A DNA stretch of 64,000 bases from an uncultured Oscillospiraceae bacterium. GTDB taxonomy: Bacteria; Bacillota_A; Clostridia; Oscillospirales; Oscillospiraceae. Location of the stretch: the NCBI GenBank assembly GCA_910579155.1, contig CAJTTS010000004.1, positions 40,830 to 104,829 on the forward strand. The letters are read 5' to 3'. Positions 58,467 to 64,000 of this stretch are shown piece after piece. A program made the translations under genes and the position numbers. The notes beneath the pieces were generated by a model. That model was given only the letters and a program-made list of their open reading frames with translations, was not told the origin of the DNA and ran no database searches. Within the stretch, counting starts at the first letter, position 1; the number at the start of each line of letters is the position of its first letter.

Positions 58467-59928
58467 ATTTGACAAGCTGCTCTACCGGGGCGCGAACCAG
58501 ATGCCGCCGGAGCTGCCCGGGCAGGAGCCGCCCAAGCCCTGGAAAAAGCCCATGGGTCGCGTCTGCCGGGGGCTGGCCCTCATCAGCATCACCTTGAATT
58601 TTCTTGGCCTGGATATCATCCTGCCCGCCGTGGGCACGGTGCTGCTGTGGCTGGGGCTGCGCTCCCTGCGGCGGGAAAACGGCGGCTTCCGGTTCGCCTA
58701 CGCTTGCGCCACGATGTACGCCGTGCTGCGGCTGACTGTCGCGGTACTCCGGGCCACCCCCCTTGACCTGCGTCTGGCGGCGCTGGTAGGCCAGGAATGG
58801 TACACCACCGCAGGGCCTGTGCCGCTCTATTACGCGCTGCGCACCGTGGCCCTCCAGTCTGTGCTGACCCTGGCGGTGGCCGGGCTGTGGCAGGGGCTGA
58901 AGGCCGTGTTCCGTCGGGCGGGCCAGAGGCCCCGCACCGCCGCCGCAGGGGGGCTGGCGATCCTGGAATTTCTGCTGATCCCCATGGCTCTCATCGGGCT
59001 GGAGGGCTGGCTGCTGGTGGGGCCCATCCTGCTGATCTGGATTCTTCTGGTCTGGAGCCTGCGGAAGCTGAGCCGAAGCCTGGACAAGGCGGGCTATGCC
59101 CTGACCCCGGCCCCGGTACGGTGCTCCGGCGGCCTCGCCTTTGGGCTGTGGCTGGGCATTCCCCTGCTGGCGGTGGCCGTACTGCCGCTGTGCTTTGCCC
59201 GGCTGCCCGTCAACGACGATACGCCGGTATCCGGCCCCGGCGTCCGCGACGAGGCCCTGTACCACGAGCTGCTGGACCTGGGCTTCCCGGAGGACCTGCT
59301 GTCCAAGCTGGGCGATAACAGGATGGCCCTGCTCCAGGGGGCCTACGGCCTAGACCAGCAGGGCTATATCCAGGGCAGCGGCCGGCATCCCGACGGGATG
59401 CCCGAGGTGATGGTCTTTGAGGTCCCGGTGCGGGACGACAAGTACGGCTTCCGCACCATCTACCTGGCCTACCTGTACTGGAGACCGGAAGAGCACGGCG
59501 GCTACATGGAGGCCATCCAAGTCACCCCGGATGTTCAAGGCGTCACCGTCCACACCTCCTGCCCTCAGGGAGAGTTGGAGTGGCGGGATGACGGCGGGGT
59601 GCTCCACACGGCCCCGCTCACCTTCAGCTTCCGCTCCGACGGCTCCGGGATTATCTCCTATTACGCCGATTTCTCTTTGCCGGAGGAGGCGGACGGCCCG
59701 GTGGAGGGCTGGGTGTACTGGGAAGCCGCCCCCACCTTCCCGGAAAAGGTCGCGCTGTTCAACTACAGCCTGAGGTTTGCCCACCGCCTCACCCCCTGGC
59801 AGTATCCCTATACGCTGCCCTCGGATTTCCTCGCCGCCAACGCCCTCAGCCCGAGCTGGCGTACCTTCCACTGGTCGTCGGAGGGCCAGCTCGCCCCAGA
59901 GGGGTCCTATGACCCCGATGCGTACTGA
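58459..59928 (+). CDS. Putative membrane anti-sigma partner of the ECF factor
   Basis: A 489-residue protein. The first 40 residues (MDEFDKLLYRGANQMPPELP) are cytoplasmic and could bind the sigma factor. Then come about six or seven hydrophobic segments (40-260) and a C-terminal extracytoplasmic domain of about 230 residues rich in beta-strands. No zinc anti-sigma HxxxCxxC motif is seen. The assignment rests on the overlap with the sigma gene and topology. The stop codon lies inside a 31-bp perfect inverted repeat. Confidence 0.6.
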   Translation: MDEFDKLLYRGANQMPPELPGQEPPKPWKKPMGRVCRGLALISITLNFLGLDIILPAVGTVLLWLGLRSLRRENGGFRFAYACATMYAVLRLTVAVLRATPLDLRLAALVGQEWYTTAGPVPLYYALRTVALQSVLTLAVAGLWQGLKAVFRRAGQRPRTAAAGGLAILEFLLIPMALIGLEGWLLVGPILLIWILLVWSLRKLSRSLDKAGYALTPAPVRCSGGLAFGLWLGIPLLAVAVLPLCFARLPVNDDTPVSGPGVRDEALYHELLDLGFPEDLLSKLGDNRMALLQGAYGLDQQGYIQGSGRHPDGMPEVMVFEVPVRDDKYGFRTIYLAYLYWRPEEHGGYMEAIQVTPDVQGVTVHTSCPQGELEWRDDGGVLHTAPLTFSFRSDGSGIISYYADFSLPEEADGPVEGWVYWEAAPTFPEKVALFNYSLRFAHRLTPWQYPYTLPSDFLAANALSPSWRTFHWSSEGQLAPEGSYDPDAY

Positions 59929-59986
59929 AACGCACTGCTCCCCGGCACGTCCGCTGTGCCGGGGAGCAGTGCGTTTCAGTACGCAT
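59918..59986. repeat. 31-bp perfect inverted repeat overlapping the anti-sigma stop codon
   Basis: The arm beginning ATGCGTACTGAAACGCACTG (59918-59948) is exactly complementary to 59956-59986, with a GTCCGCT loop. The stop TGA (59926-59928) is part of the left arm. It has no U-run. Confidence 0.8.
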
Positions 59987-59991
59987 GAAGT

Positions 59992-60081
59992 TCAGCGCTC
60001 AAATCCCTCCACCGCCTTCACCAGCAGTTCCCGGATGGGCAGGTGCTGCGGGCAGGCCGCCTCGCACTTCAGCGCTTTTTA
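59992..60081 (-). pseudogene. C-terminal fragment of a ferredoxin-containing aldo/keto reductase
   Basis: The minus-strand frame reads ALKCEAACPQHLPIRELLVK, then AVEGFER and a TGA at 59992-59994. CxxxCPQHLPIRELL is the usual end of Clostridial aldo/keto reductases with a 4Fe-4S tail. The frame is closed by a TAA about 30 codons upstream, and the rest of the gene is missing, so it is a leftover trapped between the inverted repeat and scrB. Confidence 0.6.
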
Positions 60082-60100
60082 TGAGCGGCGCTAATATCAA

Positions 60101-61582
60101 TCAGAGAATAAGGTCGTACTTTTCCACATCGATCAGCACCTGGCCGTCCGCCTCAAAGGTGATGGCGTCCGCCTCCTGCCGGGTATAGATCACGGCGCTG
60201 GCCGCCGCCTCTCCGTCGTTGACAAATACCTCCACGCTGAACCGGTCCAGAATAACCCGGAGCTTAATTTCTCCGTCGTTAGGCCGCACCAAAAAGCTGC
60301 GGGTGTGGACGATGTCCCGGGGCAAACCGCTGCGGCAGCGGTCGATCTTTAGTGTGCTTTCGTTGGGCTTGTATCGGATGATGGTGTCATGTCGGCCGTC
60401 TTTCGCTACGTGGAGCCGAAACCAGCGATAAGAACCCTGGTTCATGGGGTGGATTGTGATGGTCATGTCCAGAATCCGCCCCTGGATGCCGGGCAGGTTG
60501 GCCTCGCCGCTGACCAGAACGTGGTGATGAACCACCGGATTGCGCCGGTATGCCTCCAGCTCCCTTACGGGGCGCTGATACAGCCGCCCGTTCTCAATAG
60601 ACAGCTCCCGTGGCAGGGTCATCTGCCCGAACCAGCGGCAGTGGAAGGGCTTGCCTCCCACCGTGTCCCAGTTCTGCATCCAGGCGATCATAATCCGCCG
60701 CCCGTCCGGGGCCTCCAGGGTCTGGGGGGCGTAGAAATCCAAACCGTAGTCGATGGCCTGCACCCGCTCCCGGGTGAAGCCCGTTTCAGGGTCATAGCTG
60801 CCCATGAGGCACAGCGTGCCGTTGCCCGCGTGGAACTCCAGGCCGATGGGGGTCATATCCTGGGGGCTGGTGATGAGCACCTGCCTGCCGTCCAGGGGGA
60901 AGAAATCAGGGCACTCCCACATCCGGCCGTACTGGTTGTGGCAGCGGTCCAAAACGCGGACCAGCTCCCCTTTGAAGTCCTCTATCCCCCGGTAGAGCAG
61001 GATGGCCCCGCTGCCATCTTCGGTGCGGTTGCCAATGACGGCGTAAAACGTGCCATCCTTGTCCCGCCACACCTTGGGGTCCCGGAAGTCGATGGTACTA
61101 CCCCCCTCGGGCAGATCCCTCCCGTCCAGCACTGGGTTGCCGCCCCACTTCTCGTAGTTTACCCCGTCTCCGACAGCCACGCATTGGGTCTGTACATCCT
61201 CCAAAAAGCCTTCGGCGTTGTGGTGCCGCTGGACACCGGTATACATCAGAAGCTGCCGCCCGTCGGGCAGCTCCACCGCACCGCCGGAGAAGCAGCCGGA
61301 GGCGTCATATTCCTGGTCAGGGGCCAGAGCACAGGGCAGCCGCTCCCAACGGATGAAATCCTTTGTCTTGAGATGCCCCCAATGCATGGGACCCCACTCG
61401 TTGGAATAGGGGTGGTACTGGTAAAACAGATGGCATTCCCCCCGGTACACGGAGAAGCCGTTGGGGTCGTTCATCCACCCAATGGTAGGGGTGGCGTGAA
61501 AGACCGGGCGCTCGGCGTCCGGGATGTGGGGCCCGTACTGGGCTTCAAAGTCACGGGCCTTTTGCAGGGCTTCGCTGGTCAT
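60101..61582 (-). CDS. scrB: GH32 sucrose-6-phosphate hydrolase / beta-fructosidase
   Basis: The 493-residue protein starts at ATG 61582 (AAGGAGGT upstream). GH32 signatures: WMNDPNG (nucleophile Asp39), FRDPKVW (stabiliser) and WECPDFFP (acid/base Glu). A C-terminal beta-sandwich typical of GH32 follows. There is no signal peptide, so it hydrolyses imported sucrose, sucrose phosphate or short fructans inside the cell. With an ABC importer rather than a PTS upstream, unphosphorylated sugar is the likely substrate. Confidence 0.9.
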   Translation of the reverse strand: MTSEALQKARDFEAQYGPHIPDAERPVFHATPTIGWMNDPNGFSVYRGECHLFYQYHPYSNEWGPMHWGHLKTKDFIRWERLPCALAPDQEYDASGCFSGGAVELPDGRQLLMYTGVQRHHNAEGFLEDVQTQCVAVGDGVNYEKWGGNPVLDGRDLPEGGSTIDFRDPKVWRDKDGTFYAVIGNRTEDGSGAILLYRGIEDFKGELVRVLDRCHNQYGRMWECPDFFPLDGRQVLITSPQDMTPIGLEFHAGNGTLCLMGSYDPETGFTRERVQAIDYGLDFYAPQTLEAPDGRRIMIAWMQNWDTVGGKPFHCRWFGQMTLPRELSIENGRLYQRPVRELEAYRRNPVVHHHVLVSGEANLPGIQGRILDMTITIHPMNQGSYRWFRLHVAKDGRHDTIIRYKPNESTLKIDRCRSGLPRDIVHTRSFLVRPNDGEIKLRVILDRFSVEVFVNDGEAAASAVIYTRQEADAITFEADGQVLIDVEKYDLIL

Positions 61583-61618
61583 GATATGCAACCTCCTTGG
61601 CTGGTCTCGATACACATG

Positions 61619-61647
61619 ATTATAGGCCGAGCTTGTTGAAACGGCAA
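61619..61647 (-). promoter_or_regulatory. Promoter of scrB
   Basis: Minus strand TTGCCG (61642-61647), 17-base spacer, TATAAT (61619-61624), about 35 bases before the ATG. Confidence 0.65.
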
Positions 61648-61659
61648 TATCTTTTTTCA

Positions 61660-61688
61660 AAAAGGGGCGGCACATGGCCGCCCCTTTT
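61660..61688. terminator. Two-way terminator between binding-protein gene and scrB
   Basis: AAAAGGGGCGGC (61660-61671) and GCCGCCCCTTTT (61677-61688) with a five-base loop. Confidence 0.8.
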
Positions 61689-61707
61689 CAGCTATCATGA
61701 ACCGCCG

Positions 61708-63375
61708 TTATTCCGCCGCAGCGTACCGGTCATAGGCGTCCTGGTAAACCTGAAACAGGTCGTCCATGCCGCACTTGGTGGCAAGATACTCCTTATATTT
61801 CTCCCACTCGGCGTCGGTGGGACCGCCGTCCCGGAGCCACAGCCCTTCCTGCTCCTTGACCGCGCTTTCAAAGTCGGCCTTGTGCCAGTCGATGGTCTCC
61901 ATCTCCATGCCGGTGAACACGCAGTCCACGGGATAGAAGGTGGCGTCCTCCACGTAGGGCATCCAGAACTGGTCCAGATCGGTGAGGCGTTCAATGGCCC
62001 GGTCCTCCATGTAGAATATCTCGTTGTAATACTCGGCCAGGACCAGCTTGGGGCCCATGGTCTCATAGGTGTTGCGGACCTCGCCGGCGCTCTTGCCGTA
62101 TTTGGCCTGAAGCCTCCTCCTCGGTGATGGACAGCCACATGCCCTTGTCGTCCTGCCCGGTGAAGAACACGCCAATGGGGCCGTATTGAAGCTGCATGAC
62201 CGTCTCGCCGCTGTACCACTGGTCGAAGAACTTCAGCAGGTTGATAGGGCTTTGGCACTTGTTGGTGATGTTGAGCTGCCCAGAAGCAATGGGAGAGCCG
62301 GGGCGGATGGTGACGCCGCAAGTATCCTCATAGGGGGTGCCCTTGGGGCCGGTGAGAGGCGGCAGGAATACGTAGTCACTGGCGTACTCCCCCATAACCA
62401 CCAGGTGGACACGCCCACATAGCCCTGCTGGCACTTGGCGATAAGCTGGCTGTCGCTCTGGCTGAACATCTCCACGTCCATCAGCCCCTCGGCGTACCAG
62501 TCGTGGAAGTAGGTCAGGCAATCCCGGTAAGCGTCGCTGGCGCAGACAAACTTCACGGTGCCATCGCTCTTGAGATGGATGTCGTTGATGACGTCATTGG
62601 GCCAGTTGGTGAAGCCGAACCCGGCGTAAAAGATGTTCTGGCCCCAGCACCACTCGTCAAAGCTGGTGGTCATGGGCAGGGTGGAACCGGGGGCGTTGCC
62701 GTAGTATTTGGCGGACATATCGTTGTCCTTGAAGGCTTTCAGGACATCGTGGAGCTCGTCCAGGGAGGTGGGCACCTCCAGCCCCAAATCGTCCAGCCAC
62801 GCTTTGTTAATCATGCTGTACTGGGGGACGGAGAAAATGGAGAACGCCTCGTCCATGGGCGCGCCGATGCCCGCGGTGGTCATCTGTTCGCCAGAGGGCA
62901 GGCCGTAGATGCCGCCGTCCTCCATGGTGATGGCCGCCCGGATCTCAGGGTGGTCCTCCAGAATGGCGCACAGGTTGGGCATGATATCCGGCGTCAGGTA
63001 GGGCACCAGATCCAGGAAGGTGCCGTCGTCGCCGTACCGGGCCAGGTCGTAGTTGGAGAAGCCCACACCCATGAAGGCGTCGGGGAGCTGTCCACCGGTG
63101 ATGCGGATATTTACCTGCTCGGCCAGGGAGTCGCTCATGGTCTCCCATGTGATATGGACTCCGGCGCTCTCCTGAAGTGCGGCAATCACTTCGTTGTTAT
63201 CATAGCCGCTGGACAGGGCGGAAATCCCACCCATGATGTTGAACTCGGTCTGGTCCAAATTGTCGTTGACGGTGCCGTCGTTGACGTTGTTCACCAGTCC
63301 GCTGGAACAGCCGGACAGGACGCCCGTCAGCATCGCGGCGCATAGAGCGCCGGAAATCATTCTTTTCACATTCAT
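61708..63375 (-). pseudogene. ABC sugar-binding lipoprotein gene with two frameshifts
   Basis: From ATG 63375 the product starts with a lipoprotein signal (MNVKRMISGALCAAMLTGVL, lipobox LSGC) and a binding-protein fold resembling the LplA/YtcQ group. Near 62400 (GYVGVSTWW) the frame jumps to continue as GEYASDYVFLPPLTGPKG, and near 62113 it jumps again to continue as LQAKYGKSAGEVRNTYETMG down to the stop at 61708. The three pieces join to a normal length of about 555 residues. Either the gene is inactive or the sequence has two indel errors. Confidence 0.8.
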
Positions 63376-63404
63376 TATCAATGCTCCATTCTAAAACTGT
63401 TCTA

Positions 63405-63511
63405 AAATTGAAGCGTTCCGTTGTCGTGCGAAAACTTTACCGTCACAACAGCTTCGGTGGCGAATTAAAGTTCTTTTTCGGTTCCTTTTTCTTTCAAGAA
63501 AAAGGAACTTA
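63405..63511 (-). repeat. Dispersed palindromic repeat, copy 2
   Basis: On the minus strand, starting at the permease stop (TAAG), GTTCCTTTTTCTT pairs with AAGAAAAAGGAAC (63481-63508, two-base centre), then TTCGCCACCGAAGCTGT and CGACAACGGAAC follow, matching copy 1 at 48237 in order and spacing. It lies between the permease and binding-protein genes. Confidence 0.75.
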
Positions 63512-64000
63512 ACCCTTGACGGCGCCGGCCATGAACCCCTTTTCAAAATACTTCTGCACGAAGGGGTAGATCACCAGCATGGGCAGGGCCGCCACGATCA
63601 TGGAGCAGAATTTCAGCAGCTCGGTGAGCTTGTTCAGCTCGGCATAGCCGCCGGAGATGGTGGCCGCCTGGCTGGCGGTGGCGGAGCTCTTGATGAGGAT
63701 GTTCCGCATGACCAGGGGCAGCGGAGAGCCCTTGCCGCCCAGGTAGATCAACGCGGTGAACCAGTCGTTCCAGTAGGCCACCATGGAGAACACCACCATA
63801 ACCGCCAGGATGGGCATGGACAGGGGGATCACCACGCTGAAAAAGGTGCGCAGCTTGGAGCAGCCGTCGATCTCGGAGGCCTCCACCAGGTCGTGGGGAA
63901 TGGAATTCTGGAAGTAGTTGCGGACGATAATCATGTTGCCCACGCCCACGCCGCCGGGGAGGAACAGGGACCACATGCTGCCCACCAGGCCGGTCTGCTT
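63509..64000 (-). CDS. ABC sugar importer permease (LplC/YtcP type), N-terminus beyond window
   Basis: The frame is open to the right edge; 163 codons plus stop are visible. EAA loop LVEASEIDGCSKLRTFFSVV, several membrane segments and the usual C-terminus (YFEKGFMAGAVKG) identify a MalG-like permease of the subgroup that pairs with LplA-type binding proteins. It belongs to the minus-strand unit with the frameshifted binding-protein gene and scrB. Confidence 0.85.
   Translation of the reverse strand, partial: KQTGLVGSMWSLFLPGGVGVGNMIIVRNYFQNSIPHDLVEASEIDGCSKLRTFFSVVIPLSMPILAVMVVFSMVAYWNDWFTALIYLGGKGSPLPLVMRNILIKSSATASQAATISGGYAELNKLTELLKFCSMIVAALPMLVIYPFVQKYFEKGFMAGAVKG

Noticed and set aside
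1..64000. CRISPR array
   Set aside because: No regularly spaced identical 24-40 bp repeats and no cas-like genes were seen; the only repeats are hairpins and short operator-like motifs.

Overview
The window looks like a chromosome segment of a high-G+C, strictly anaerobic gut Firmicute, most like an Oscillospiraceae relative (Flavonifractor/Lawsonibacter-type). The signs are strong AGGAGG ribosome sites, three ABC sugar importers without PTS systems, a Cys-type sulfatase, an Rrf2-cysK pair, and Tn916-like integrase/excisionase genes. Everything here was read by eye from sequence and family knowledge; no searches were run.

Region A (1-11.2 kb, all + strand) is the replication/recombination module of an integrative element. 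It holds a sliding-clamp homologue broken by an in-frame TAG, a DUF6094-type DNA methyltransferase, a prokaryotic E2-like protein (PRTRC-B/Prok-E2 family D type), a Rad52-family annealing protein, a Rad50-like ATPase with a zinc hook, a CHC2/Toprim primase-like protein and several unknown small proteins. Region B (11.2-12.9 kb) is debris: IS110 and IS66 transposase remnants, an AT-rich broken gene, IS21-like end repeats and long perfect hairpins.

Region C (12.9-31.2 kb) is an alpha-glucan cluster. Two large secreted GH31 enzymes with C-terminal carbohydrate-binding modules match in size and motifs the 6-alpha-glucosyltransferase and 3-alpha-isomaltosyltransferase pair that makes cycloalternan (cyclic tetrasaccharide) from starch. 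With them are an ABC importer, an intracellular GH31 closely related to the second enzyme (cycloalternan-degrading type), a beta-phosphoglucomutase, a LacI regulator with repeated operator-like sites, an (alpha/alpha)6 glycosidase and a GH65 phosphorylase. Together they read as an outside-synthesis, import, intracellular-breakdown route for a private alpha-1,3/alpha-1,6 cyclic sugar.

Region D (31.2-34.5 kb) is an orphan response regulator, a sigma-like HTH protein, excisionase and tyrosine integrase. It is the typical end of a conjugative element, so region C may be cargo of the element that starts in region A. Region E (34.5-37.4 kb) has small-gene debris, an orphan ribosomal-protein-L10-type leader RNA with an attenuator in front of three unknown genes, a serine-recombinase tail and tRNA-Leu(CAA).

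Region F (37.4-64 kb) looks like ordinary chromosome: a CbxX-type AAA+ ATPase, a zinc-ribbon/BIG2/SH3 membrane protein, an AEC transporter, and then a complete galacto-N-biose/lacto-N-biose (mucin or milk-glycan) locus with a NahK-like kinase, GalE, an AraC regulator, an ABC importer, GH112 phosphorylase and a sulfatase. Next come a TrkH-type K+ channel, a double-transglutaminase protein, cysK with an IscR/CymR-type regulator, an ECF sigma factor with a membrane partner, and a GH32/ABC sucrose or fructan operon whose binding-protein gene carries two frameshifts. Two copies of a roughly 100-bp dispersed repeat with covarying stem bases sit directly on the stop codons of two unrelated permease genes.
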